Below are positions 18,670-28,230 of a DNA stretch of 64,000 nucleotides, piece after piece. Origin of the DNA: Trichomonas tenax (taxonomy: Eukaryota; Parabasalia; Trichomonadida; Trichomonadidae). Both the position numbers and the translations under genes were made by a program. The stretch spans positions 1 to 64,000 of the forward strand of contig JALKBU010000050.1 in the NCBI GenBank assembly GCA_023091735.1. The letters run 5' to 3'. Numbering within the stretch: the stretch's first letter is position 1; each line of letters opens with the position of its first letter. Below the pieces are notes generated by a model. It was not told the DNA's origin. It did no database searches and saw nothing but the letters and a program-made list of their open reading frames with translations.

Positions 18670-20295
18670 ATGATCATCTTATCCCGGGATCTCCGGACAA
18701 TATATGAGCAGATCATGAGAGCTTCGATGGGAGGAACCCTTTCTGTACTTGTTTTTGTACCTTACACGGTCGATTCCATCGCTGCGAAGTCAATTTTGTT
18801 CGATTTGTTTAAAAGAGATGATATATTAGCACAATTCTCATTCGTTCGCGGCTACGAGGAGCTAGACAACATTGTGAATACACACATTAGCGAAGGCACA
18901 TTGCCGCTTTCCGTTTTTTTTATAAATTGCACCGGAGCCGTTAGTTTACTCGCACGTTACGAAAACGCCTTCAATGGTGAGACAAAAGCATACATAATCG
19001 AAAGTCACAGACCAATTCATCCACATAATTCAGATTCTCGAAATGAAAATGTTTGCGTTTTTGACGTTTCTAATCAGATCGATACTAGCTTGTCCGAAGA
19101 GGAAGTGATGATGGATGAATCTTTCGCAGATCCCGCTGCTGTTCAATGTTATGCATTGGCCACAGAGAATGGACTTGCAAATTCACAAATTTTGTGGTTT
19201 GCAATTCTTGGCTTAACAGAGCATTTTATATTAGGACATATAGATAATCAGAGATACGAACTTTTACTCGAAGTTATTTCAAACGAAGTTTCAAGACTTT
19301 CTAACGGAAAACCATTCACAGTCATTCAAGATGATAACGATGACGAAATGATAAGACCAGACACAGCGATCCAAGTTCCCGTTTTTCAAGAATTTGCGAT
19401 TTCATCTTCAACAGAATTACGTTGTCCACTGCTTCGTCAATGGACTCTGGAGGCATCTTTACACGCCAGTACGTTCATTGCCTCAAGAATGAGGCTGTGG
19501 ACGGAATACGGTAAAGATCACCTTCAACATTTGCTCGCAACGACAGGAATCATGCTCAAACAGGCGAGAAAGACGTTCATTGTCATGGATAGTGAAGTTA
19601 AAGATACTATCGTCGAAAGATTTGATCGACATATTGATCAATTCAATCTCGCAGGCTTCACATTTCCAAGTTTCACACTGCGTAGAGGCTACGAGACAGA
19701 GCTGTCAGCGGCAGATATAGTTCTCGCCCTCAGAGCGCAGTTATGCACAGCAACAGAGCAAAACTTACCGAAGATGCTTGATACATTTTCAGGCATGAGA
19801 TTCCTCAACAACCCTGAGCTTCGCCACAGCTCTATGGAGAACGCGAAGAAGCGTGCACAGATCATCGTTAAATACGGTATGGAGCTCTTGAGTCGTAGAA
19901 ATGTTATGATTATTAATGCTGGAAAGTTCTGGACTGTTACTGTTAGAGATTGTCCTGAATCTTGCTTCAAGAAAGAGCCTCAGACAGTTGTAGAGTTAGG
20001 CCAGTTCCTCCTTCAGGCTTTAGACACAGTCCTGAAGGATGGTGGCCAAATCCCTATAATTTTGTCATTCTTGGATGATGACGGCGATAAATTCTTAGTT
20101 GTTGCTGTTTCCCCATCATTCGAGTTCGGTGATGCGAAGCAGACGCCTTTCGGCATGGTATTCAAGGAGGCTGCTTCTGCTGCAAACACCGGAATCAACA
20201 CAGACTCATTCGATTCATTTGTTTGTACTGTTCCTGCTGACAGACTCGCGCTATTTTATGATATCACAAGCAAAATCATAGCGTCGTCTGATTAG
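18670..20295 (+). CDS. CDC45: CDC45, replicative helicase (CMG) subunit
   Basis: A 541-residue CDC45 homolog, the scaffold that joins MCM2-7 and GINS into the CMG helicase for DNA replication. Visible features are the DHH-like N-terminal core (SVLVFVPYTVDSIAAKSILFDLFKRDDILAQFSFVRGYEEL, with the conserved P..D...A), the acidic linker after the first domain (QIDTSLSEEEVMMDES), and CDC45-type segments NSQILWFAILGLTEHFILGHID, ELRCPLLRQWTLEASLHAS and LLATTGIMLKQARKTF. The C-terminal region ends VPADRLALFYDITSKIIASSD. Length is near the usual 560-650. The upstream E2F-like element suggests G1/S-timed expression. Confidence 0.94.
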   Translation: MIILSRDLRTIYEQIMRASMGGTLSVLVFVPYTVDSIAAKSILFDLFKRDDILAQFSFVRGYEELDNIVNTHISEGTLPLSVFFINCTGAVSLLARYENAFNGETKAYIIESHRPIHPHNSDSRNENVCVFDVSNQIDTSLSEEEVMMDESFADPAAVQCYALATENGLANSQILWFAILGLTEHFILGHIDNQRYELLLEVISNEVSRLSNGKPFTVIQDDNDDEMIRPDTAIQVPVFQEFAISSSTELRCPLLRQWTLEASLHASTFIASRMRLWTEYGKDHLQHLLATTGIMLKQARKTFIVMDSEVKDTIVERFDRHIDQFNLAGFTFPSFTLRRGYETELSAADIVLALRAQLCTATEQNLPKMLDTFSGMRFLNNPELRHSSMENAKKRAQIIVKYGMELLSRRNVMIINAGKFWTVTVRDCPESCFKKEPQTVVELGQFLLQALDTVLKDGGQIPIILSFLDDDGDKFLVVAVSPSFEFGDAKQTPFGMVFKEAASAANTGINTDSFDSFVCTVPADRLALFYDITSKIIASSD

Positions 20296-20541
20296 CTTTA
20301 TATATCCTTATTAATTAATGTTTTTGTCCTAAATATTTATCTTTTTCTAAATTCATTTTCTTCTTTTGTTATTAGTTCACTATTAAATTATATTTTGATG
20401 TGTTTCAAATGATTTCAGAGAATGATAGAATGTTTGAGACTTGGAAATATTGATATTAAAATGAATGTAATTTATTTTTAATCATAACAAAAAATCAATG
20501 ATAATTCATGAATTAGAAGATACACACCAGTCAATATTGAG

Positions 20542-21165
20542 TTAATTCGAATCATCATATTCTTCTTCTTCATCATCAACGAACGCTGATTCTGGACATA
20601 TCTTGAAACCGAAGATTCTAGGAATATATTTCTTGATTGGTGGTTTTGGCATTATTGATGGATATTTCGCTAAGAATAGATGAACCCATGAAGGTCCGAA
20701 AAATGCGCCATCTGTAAGAGGAATGGTCTCATCCTGGATGTGGTAGACATCGTGGCAACATGGGCAGAACATTTTTACTGTTGTTTGTCCAATATCATCG
20801 GAAGAGCCATAAGGAATGCATTTCGTTCCGTTACACAGCGTTCTTGGGCACAAATAGAACGGATCTTTGTTATATTTTTCGTACATTTTCTCTAAGCCAG
20901 CGTCTGTTAAAAGATAACGAGCATGGAGCAAACCATATAAGCAAATTCCATAATCATCGATATCACTGACCCAACTAGATGGCCTTTTGTCGGGCGGTAT
21001 ATAGGGTCCGCGAATTAAATCGAGAGCTTGTTTGAAATTCGAAACTTTTTGCCTTAAACCGTAGAAATTGTATGTGCACATCAAGTAGTCATTGTCAATC
21101 TCGACAAAATACTTACCGAGGGGCTGTTGAAGAAACCAGTTGATCCAGGTTTCTTGTGTTGACAT
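20542..21165 (-). CDS. CSNK2B: casein kinase II regulatory subunit beta
   Basis: This is the beta subunit of protein kinase CK2, 207 residues from ATG 21165. The N-terminal helical part (STQETWINWFLQQPLGKYFVEIDNDYL, in human [29 protein letters not shown]) leads to the zinc-finger dimer interface CPRTLCNGTKCIPYG...VKMFCPCCHDVYHI with four Cys ligands. The later DGAFFGPSWVHLFL matches human DGAYFGTGFPHMLF. The acidic DEEEEYDD tail follows PRIFGFKICPES, as in the family. A longer in-frame ATG at 21201 is rejected because its extra codons coincide with a copy of the upstream TTTACGTGACA motif. Confidence 0.96.
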   Translation of the reverse strand: MSTQETWINWFLQQPLGKYFVEIDNDYLMCTYNFYGLRQKVSNFKQALDLIRGPYIPPDKRPSSWVSDIDDYGICLYGLLHARYLLTDAGLEKMYEKYNKDPFYLCPRTLCNGTKCIPYGSSDDIGQTTVKMFCPCCHDVYHIQDETIPLTDGAFFGPSWVHLFLAKYPSIMPKPPIKKYIPRIFGFKICPESAFVDDEEEEYDDSN

Positions 21166-21185
21166 TAAAAAGTGTTTTTTTGTTG

Positions 21186-21436
21186 ACAATTTACGTGACA
21201 TTTCTTATTTACACGTCATTTTAATTCATATTTACACGACAAAAACTTTTCAATCTTGAAATTTACATGGCATTTTCAAATAGAATAGATATTTGACTCT
21301 TAAACTTTGGGTTTAAGTGTATATTATCATGTTAATTCTATATTTATCATTGCATCCTAAAATTAGATTTGTTTACATGACAAAAACTGTAAACTGATAT
21401 CATATACACGACATATTTTGAAATTTACATGACATT
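21186..21436. promoter_or_regulatory. cluster of TTTACATGACA-type motifs upstream of CK2 beta
   Basis: Seven near-copies of one motif in about 250 bases, all in the same plus-strand orientation: TTTACGTGACA (21190), TTTACACGTCA (21209), TTTACACGACA (21230), TTTACATGGCA (21262), TTTACATGACA (21373), ATACACGACA (about 21405) and TTTACATGACA (21424). The consensus is TTTACRYGwCA. The cluster fills the space between the CK2 beta start and the EB1 stop (both genes minus strand), so it belongs to the CK2 beta promoter. Confidence 0.6.
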
Positions 21437-21504
21437 TCATTATTTGTGTTACAAAAATATTCAAACTTGTATTTTTTTTTAATCATACGTCACAATAAAA
21501 TCAT

Positions 21505-22389
21505 TTATTCGTCATCTTCATCCTCGTCATCATCATTTGGAGCAACAAATCCCTTCTCTTCATCAGCTTCATAGAGAATTGTGAGGACCTTCTTGATCAT
21601 CTCATCGTCCTCGTTGTCCTGACAGAAAGTTTCAATCTTTCTGAGCTTCTCGTAATAGAAATCTCTTTCTTCGTTTGCCTGATTAACTTCTTCTGTGAGC
21701 TCCTCGATCTTCTTCTTGGCAGCAGCGAGTTCTTTGCTGGATCCAGCAGCGGCTCCTGGTGCTGGGAGGGCTGTCTTGACTTCCTTTCTGGCTGGTTCCT
21801 GCTTTGGTGCAGCTGCTGGCCTCTCCTTCTTGACTGGAGCAGCCTTCTCCTGTGTTGTTGTTGCACGTCCTGGGATGATTCCTGGTCTTAACTCACTCGC
21901 CTTTGGAGCAGCCACTGGCTGCACCTTATCCTTGCGCTTCGCCATCCCAGCTGGCTTGCCCTCTGTGACAGAGCCTGTTGGCTCCTTCAGTTTGAGCTTC
22001 CTGCGGCGCTCTACTGGATCATAATCTGTTGGCGGCTGCTGCTGCGAGTAGTAACCGTGGATCCACTGGAAAAGCTCGAGAGAAGCCATATACTTGCCCT
22101 TGACGAGGGTGTTGACATCAATATACTGTTTGATGCCGTTCTTATCGAAAGCCTCCTGAAGAACTTTGTAGTTATTAATGATATCAGGGGCTTGAACAGC
22201 GTTATACTTGACGTTCTTCAAGTGAACTGTGCCTGGATGGATAGCATCGATGATTTGGCAGAATGCTGCTCCGTTACTCATATCTTCGACTTTCGTGTAG
22301 TTCAGCTTGAGAAGGTCATTGACCCACTCGAGGAGTTCCGCGCGACCGACGAAATAAACGCCGCTCATCATGCCCATCGCCTTAGACAT
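21505..22389 (-). CDS. EB1 microtubule plus-end-tracking protein
   Basis: A 294-residue EB1/MAPRE homolog, which binds growing microtubule ends. Residues about 14-120 are the calponin-homology domain (GRAELLEWVNDLLKLNYTKVEDMSNGAAFCQIIDAIHPG...VKYNAVQAPDIINNYKVLQEAFDKNGI, ending YMASLELFQWIHGYY). A Pro/Ala/Lys-rich linker follows (about 125-215). The EB-homology coiled coil is at about 218-275 (IEELTEEVNQANEERDFYYEKLRKIETFCQD, with the FYF.KLR..E hallmark). The tail is acidic but lacks the terminal EEY/F that recruits CAP-Gly proteins, ending DEDEDDE instead. Loss of that motif is common in protist EB1. Confidence 0.95.
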   Translation of the reverse strand: MSKAMGMMSGVYFVGRAELLEWVNDLLKLNYTKVEDMSNGAAFCQIIDAIHPGTVHLKNVKYNAVQAPDIINNYKVLQEAFDKNGIKQYIDVNTLVKGKYMASLELFQWIHGYYSQQQPPTDYDPVERRRKLKLKEPTGSVTEGKPAGMAKRKDKVQPVAAPKASELRPGIIPGRATTTQEKAAPVKKERPAAAPKQEPARKEVKTALPAPGAAAGSSKELAAAKKKIEELTEEVNQANEERDFYYEKLRKIETFCQDNEDDEMIKKVLTILYEADEEKGFVAPNDDDEDEDDE

Positions 22390-23795
22390 TTCCTATATTA
22401 AATATCTAATATTTTTCAATATACGTTTACAATTTCACAAACCGAAAATTTATATTGAATTCCACTTTTCCGATAAAAGTCAACTTTTTTCATCGTTTGA
22501 TTTTTATTTTATTGGTAAATTCGGAATCTACATAATCTGTAGATACCAGTAATCCTATTTTCAGATAAAAATGAACGAAATTCGTTTATAAGGAAAGCTT
22601 TTGGAAAAAAATGAGATCAGCAGGCGTTCTTAAAATTTATTTTCTCATTGTTTTAAAACATTTAAATGAGTTTTGGAATGATTTGTCAAATTTTGAAAGG
22701 CGATGATGTCCAGCTATTTAGTATTGAATGACATAGTGCTTATGAAGCTGTATATGGATTTTATGCTAATTTTGAAAAATAACGACAAAAAGATTAAAAT
22801 TTTGATTGATTCTTACCTCATCTTCACTCTACACCAATAAAGCATTCATCATGAAGTTCTATACATGTATCTGGAGATTGACATGTAAGTTATTACAGTA
22901 AAAAGCGTTTCCGATGCAGATATATTCTTCAATTTGTTCATCATATCTAAAAAAGGTCACTTCGTCAATTCAGATCCTTCAGCTGTATGTATGCATCACA
23001 GTATTCTTTTCAATAGATCATTCGAGACTAATTTGAATATCCAACCAAAAATATTAAAGAAAGAGTACTAAACACATTTACCACAGTTAAAACTCTACAA
23101 TACCCTCACGATGAACTGATCAAAAACTTGTATTTCATCCAATCGACAATGAAACCAAATTGATTTTAGTGCATTGAGCCAACTGAGATTAATAACGATC
23201 TAATCCACTCAATCTAGATCATATTCTCAACATTAGTTTACTTCCATTCTTTTATATTTTCATCCATATATCATTCGTAATATCAATATGGATGGATCAT
23301 ATCTATCGTTCAGCTTACTCAAGTGTGCAATATATCTTTTTCAAAATTGACAATAAACATATATATTTTGAATTTAAATATTATTTTCATATAGATGCAA
23401 TAATGTATGTAATAGAGCTGGAAATTTTGTCTTCCTGCAGCTCGCACCACAACACTTCGATGAATAATGAACAAGGAATAGATTTATTCCAAAGATATTT
23501 GATCTTTTGTATCATATTATCGGCTTCAGCAGTTACTTTACAGCATTTTGCCACACAAATGATAGTACGAAGAAAATAAAAAAAAAAAACACTCATTCGT
23601 GATGCATAAATTTAGTTACTTCCATGCAAATATGAAGATATTTATGTCACGTAAATGCAAGTTTTACAATGTAAACAACAATAGAATAGAAATTTGGCAA
23701 ATTCCCAAAAATCGATACAACGAATGAGAAAATCGAAGACAGAATGTGACCATGCTCTCTTTCAAATTTTCAAAATTGTCAAATTTCACATTTGA
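22390..23795. other. intergenic region with faint coding relic
   Basis: Mostly AT-rich. Between about 22897 and 23070 on the plus strand an open stretch shows coding-like codon use (KKGHFVNSDPSAVCMHHSIL); it starts without an ATG and ends in TAA. A second short coding-like stretch in another frame follows near 23085-23155. The pair looks like debris of one lost gene that I cannot identify. A 95-codon frame at 23292-23579 ends in a hydrophobic segment and may be chance. TGTCACGTAAATG at about 23645 is a copy of the shared upstream motif and may belong to the gene at 23796. Confidence 0.35.
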
Positions 23796-24758
23796 ATGGT
23801 TGTTCTCTTTCCTTTAGATAACAAGAACTTCCACAGCCAGACGCAGCTCAGCCAGGTCACCGACGAGGAGCTGCTCGATAACGCCGAGTTGCTCCACCAT
23901 CCTGGGGGAATTCAGAAAATCTTTAGATGGATTCTCTTCTTTGTTGCACTCGGCCCCATCAGATTTTTACTCCTTATCGTAGGCCTCCTTGTGTATATCG
24001 TGTTCATGCTTCCTGTTATCCCATTATTGAACTTTAAATTTGTCAAAAAATTAGCACCTTATGGCATTTTCTGCACAAGAGGCTTGATTCGCTTCGTTGC
24101 ATTCTGCCTCGGCGTTTACTGGGTAAATATTGAAGGAAAGTTTGAAGATGACACTAGAATGATCTGTTTCAATCACCAATCATTGCTTGATGGACCTATC
24201 ATCTATGTTTACAAGGTTTTCACGGTCATTTCGATGATAGAAGTACTTAAAGTTCCACTCTTCGGTAAAATTTTGGCGGCTGCCGATACTTTGTTCATCG
24301 ACAGATCCACGAAATCTGGTGCTTCATCGTTCATCAAGGAAGCTATCGAGCAGGATGGAACAAGGCCAGTCGCTCTCGCACCAGAAGGCAAAACAACACA
24401 AGGAAAATTCATGCTCAAATTCCACACAGGTGGTTTCTTGACTGATAAGCCATTCCAGACAGTTGCAATCAGGTACAGTCAGTATTTCACTTTCGATTTA
24501 GTCGATTACAAGTGGTGCTGTGGCGGCTTCTTAACTTATCTCTTGAGAACACTTTCAATTCCATTCGCAACAGTCACACTCACCATTTCTAAGCAGCACA
24601 CAACAGAAGAAATCAAAGATATGTCTCCAGCTGATAGGGCGATGTTGGCCAATCTCGAAATTGCGAACACATTAGGTGCTAAGGCATCTGACAGAGTTAA
24701 CACAGATGTTATTCGCCTCATCAAGGAATACCATGAGAACAAACTCAAGAAAGATTAA
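23796..24758 (+). CDS. lysophospholipid/glycerophosphate acyltransferase (LPLAT family)
   Basis: A 320-residue membrane acyltransferase of the PlsC/LPLAT superfamily, which moves acyl-CoA groups onto lysophospholipids. Two hydrophobic segments (about 42-80) precede the catalytic part. Motif I is NHQSLLD (NHx4D; catalytic His and Asp), motif II lies around LFIDRS, motif III is APEGKTTQG (the EGT-type motif), and motif IV is FQTVAIRYS. The arrangement and length resemble LPCAT/LPEAT-like enzymes without an EF-hand tail. The C-terminus is charged (HENKLKKD). The ATG is eight bases or so after TCACATTTG, a plausible initiator, giving a very short leader. Confidence 0.88.
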   Translation: MVVLFPLDNKNFHSQTQLSQVTDEELLDNAELLHHPGGIQKIFRWILFFVALGPIRFLLLIVGLLVYIVFMLPVIPLLNFKFVKKLAPYGIFCTRGLIRFVAFCLGVYWVNIEGKFEDDTRMICFNHQSLLDGPIIYVYKVFTVISMIEVLKVPLFGKILAAADTLFIDRSTKSGASSFIKEAIEQDGTRPVALAPEGKTTQGKFMLKFHTGGFLTDKPFQTVAIRYSQYFTFDLVDYKWCCGGFLTYLLRTLSIPFATVTLTISKQHTTEEIKDMSPADRAMLANLEIANTLGAKASDRVNTDVIRLIKEYHENKLKKD

Positions 24759-25309
24759 TTTGATATTTTTATATATTGATTTCAGATGTTATGATTTTGG
24801 TTATTAAATTGCTGGACTTTTATTTAACACTATTGACGAACTTCAAACAAATACAATGTAAATTATATTTTGTCCGCATATATTAAGCTACAATGAGGAT
24901 TCCAGATTTATCATTTTTTTTATTGGGAGATTATATGATTACTGTTTTGTTCAAATGAAACAATTCTGATTTTTGATCATTCAATTAGTGATAACCGAGC
25001 CAAGCTTTTAAACATATGATCAGAAAACGACACTGAAAAATTTGGGATGAATAGATGGAATAACCGAACTTGATATGAATACCGAATAAAAATTTCCAAA
25101 AAAACTATGCTATTCGACTTAAGCTATATATAAAGGTGGCAGTATAAAAACGAACGATATCGATGGCCATATAAAAAAAGAGACAAATCTATATACGGCA
25201 GCGGCTGTAAAATGATGATATTTGAAAGAAAGTGAATTCATACCGCTTTAATAATCGAAAAATTATTGAATAGAAAAGTGGCAATTCAATAATCTAAGCT
25301 AATAGCCAA
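24759..25309. other. AT-rich intergenic region
   Basis: Convergent spacer between the acyltransferase and nuclease genes. I see no gene, RNA or repeat. Confidence 0.45.
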
Positions 25310-26032
25310 TTATTTCCAAACCATATCAGCATACTCTGGGTGGTCGATGTATGGGTTACGATTGCCCTGTGTCCTGTTGAGAACGTTGTTTCTAGCGATT
25401 TCTCTAGCAGAAGGAGGGTACTGGTTGTTCCACTTAAGGAATGTGTTGAGATCACCGACTAAGCTAACCTTGTAGTTGTCGTAGATTGTAAAGAAGTAGA
25501 GAACCATACGAGCGACCTGACCACGGTCAGCCTTTCTTGGCATCCAGACATGGTCAACTGAGAGGCAGGAATAATCATCTGGGTTTGATGGACGTGATGT
25601 CTGGCAAGTCAAACCCTTGCAGAATTTTGCACACTTATCATAAGAAAACTCATTGAACTTATAGTTGGAGCGAGCTTCATTTAATGTATGTGGAGCAGAG
25701 ATTAAATGGTGAAGATCAGAGACCATTGGCTGAGCCTTTCCGAAGAATGACTGAGGAACTGTATGTTCAGCATTAATATCATCCAACGGTGGCATCTTTG
25801 TCTGTCCACACTTCCAGTTGTATGGCTCGCCTCCATAAATTAAATAAAGCTTATTATCTTGGCAATCGACTTGATTGTACATCAACAAACGTGTTGCTGA
25901 GTACGAAACGACTTTGTGGTCTTTGTATTTGGCCTTGAGCTCTTGTCTAGTAACGCCAACTGCTTTGTTGGACGCTTTCAAGGACCATAAGCTAAGGAGC
26001 CTGTTGAGCATTGAATAATTTAAAATCTTCAT
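25310..26032 (-). CDS. EndoI-family nuclease (beta-beta-alpha metal fold)
   Basis: A 240-residue protein of the bacterial-type endonuclease I family. The core reads INAEHTVPQSFFG...MVSDLHHLISAPHTLNEARSNYKF, with the ExH of the one-metal catalytic motif and the SDLHHL..A....N..R pattern that lines the active site. The later SVDHVWMPRKADRGQVARMVLYF matches the R.D.ARA.FYM helix of EndoI, and YIDHPEYADMVW is the usual C-terminal NPFID.PEY...IW block. Several Cys (about 57, 75, 133-144) suggest disulfides. The N-terminus is only weakly hydrophobic, so secretion is plausible but unproven. The family is mainly bacterial, so lateral transfer is likely. Confidence 0.88.
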   Translation of the reverse strand: MKILNYSMLNRLLSLWSLKASNKAVGVTRQELKAKYKDHKVVSYSATRLLMYNQVDCQDNKLYLIYGGEPYNWKCGQTKMPPLDDINAEHTVPQSFFGKAQPMVSDLHHLISAPHTLNEARSNYKFNEFSYDKCAKFCKGLTCQTSRPSNPDDYSCLSVDHVWMPRKADRGQVARMVLYFFTIYDNYKVSLVGDLNTFLKWNNQYPPSAREIARNNVLNRTQGNRNPYIDHPEYADMVWK

Positions 26033-26297
26033 TCGTCAATTATTCTGAAGGATATGCGGTTACGTTTTTTTGTGAAGAGGATTTATGAAGTTTACACTAA
26101 CCGAAAAGTGATTTTATTAGGTCTACAAAACCGTAAAATAGGATTTCAAAGGTTTATGAATCAGAAAGAGGAAAAATAAAACGAATCTTTTCAAAATAAT
26201 TTTTTATCTACATGTTCTTCTAAAGCTATATGCAGTTTGATGGCTGATTTAGGAAGAACTGTATTTCGGAAATCACTGTTTTTATCTCTTAGTTTTG

Positions 26298-26431
26298 AGT
26301 AGTATACAGAGTGTGATTTACCATGGGAGTCCAAAATTTTGTACACCCATGACAAATCCCCACTCCGAGAATATCCATAATCATAATTCCCCTAATATAT
26401 ATAAAATAAACAATTTTCCTATAATTTATAT
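26298..26431 (+). repeat. left terminal inverted repeat
   Basis: 134 bp starting AGTAGTATACAGAGTGTG. It matches the reverse complement of 30268-30401 except at two positions (GTACACCC versus ATACACCC, CTCCGAG versus CTCTGAG). Confidence 0.93.
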
Positions 26432-26810
26432 CGAAATCCCAATAATTTCTTATAATTTGTTGTTAACGGTCCGCTATGGCCAAACTTCCTGTATCGTCTT
26501 TCACTTTTTTGGTGTATTTTTCACTTATTTAGGAACAAGAAAATGTTAAAAAATCACCAAAAAACAACTTTCTTGATTTTGTTCCCTCTCATGCTAAGGA
26601 TTAATTGTTTGAAGTATCACGACTTAATTTTAACTTTTTAACAATATCATTAATATCTCCTAGGAAAATGGCGTAATCATTTAACATTTTAATAGATATT
26701 TGAATGCATATATGCTAAAGAATAAGTTGGTAATGGTAAAGTAGCAAAATAGACAAGTGGACCCTAAAATTTCATTGCATAGATCTTAAAGTTACCATTT
26801 GCTAATATTA

Positions 26811-27352
26811 TCATGAACCAATATTAATAATAAGTGGATTCAAATGATACACATTTTTCTTAATAATTAGATCGTCCACTTTTAACGTTCCTAATTCCGA
26901 ACGTGTGTGATTCTTTAAATTATTAATTACATTTATACATTCGCCTATTTCTTTATTCCAGTATCGAATTTCTTCGTTAGTAACAAAACCATTTGGAAAT
27001 GTTGGATGTTTAAATTTTGGTGCTCCACCTTCTTCATATACATATGATTGTATTTCACCTATAGCCACTTTCACAAATTCGGTATGTGTATGATTCTTAT
27101 CCGCTTTTTTATCCAAATCAGATTTATCGGCTTTAGTTTGTATTCGATTTAATTTGTCAAAATTGAGCTTGATTCGATCTGATTTGTACTGACTGAGCTT
27201 GCTTTCAGCTGCCTTCTAGTGAATGAGATTGTTTTGAAGTTCTTTATCCAGGGAATTTGATAAATAGTTCCTTGTATAGCTATGCTACTCAGAACAAATA
27301 TCATTGCTAATGTAGCTATTAAGCCTAATAGCCATTCTGATTCCCAAAGCAA
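26811..27352 (-). pseudogene. relic of membrane-anchored fibre-like protein
   Basis: Read on the minus strand, the first part (27352-27149) encodes a hydrophobic anchor (WLLGLIATLAMIFVLSSIAI). A shift of frame near 27200 is needed to continue into the second part. That part runs through a heptad region, then the stretch DKSDLDKKADKNHTHTEF, and on to the stop at 26811. The K-A-D-K-x-D-L-D-K-K-A-D-K-N-H-T-H pattern is typical of phage tail-fibre and virus-like fibre proteins, fitting a virus-related element such as a Maverick. No ATG starts the first segment in frame. The gene is non-functional as it stands; its partner structural genes are absent. Confidence 0.55.
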
Positions 27353-28089
27353 TCATTTTATATTTCACTTTTAACCCGTCAAAACTTCCCATTACATAAT
27401 TGCTATGCTTTAAAAATGCTAATTTCATGCTTACATGCTATTAAAGCCTTTAAATTTAATAAGAGAAATTATTTTTTCAAAGACTCCATGTAATGAACTC
27501 ATTATTATGTAAATTGCATATGAAATAATAAGCTCATTACAAACAAGCTAATAGCAGGTTATAACGTAGATTTTGTCTCACATGGGAATGATGAAGAAAC
27601 AATTAAAGTCATTGAGAATTTGAGGAGCAAAACTCAAAAATGTTCGTTTTTTTATTTTTCAACATTTTATACAAACATTTATCGTATTGATAAAATAAAT
27701 AATGTATTAAAACAGACTATAGTTGCATACTCATAAAAATCAATATTGTTTAGATTATAACTTTTCCACATATAATCAAAAATTATTATTATAGTTATAT
27801 AAATGCTTTTGAACTTAATTTAACAGGAAATGATAAATGTAATCACTTCTAAAATGTTGAAATGTATTGTTGCCTACGAAAAACGAGAGGAATTTAAAAT
27901 ATGCAACGAATAGCAGTATTTACTATTTGCAAAGACGTAATTCTCATTAGATGCATGAATGAGTTGCTTGTGATTAATTATATCGCCCAAAAAGTAAGGA
28001 AGTTTGGGTGGATTAAATGTTTTGATACATTTTGGATATAAGAAGACGCGTCCTTCATTAGAAGCATGAGCGTATTCTTGGCGTTAGGT

Positions 28090-28230
28090 TTACTCTGACG
28101 TATTCGTCGCATTAAAGATTTTGATTTGCATATCTTTATCCTGTAGCGGTTGCATGTAATTACGCCACATCAAATCGTATGAGATGGAAGAGTTAAGCAT
28201 GTACTTTGCGTTTTTGATGGTGTTCTGCAT
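28090..28230 (-). pseudogene. short coding relic inside the element
   Basis: A 46-codon frame with GC-richer, coding-like codons (MQNTIKNAKYMLNSSISYDL...) ends in TAA at 28090. Similar coding-quality sequence resumes in another frame down to about 27980 (PNAKNTLMLLMKDASSYIQN). It looks like a frameshifted fragment of an element protein I cannot identify. Confidence 0.35.

Noticed and set aside
21166..21201. 12-residue N-terminal extension of CK2 beta
   Set aside because: The extra codons overlap a TTTACGTGACA promoter motif, and family members begin near the second ATG.
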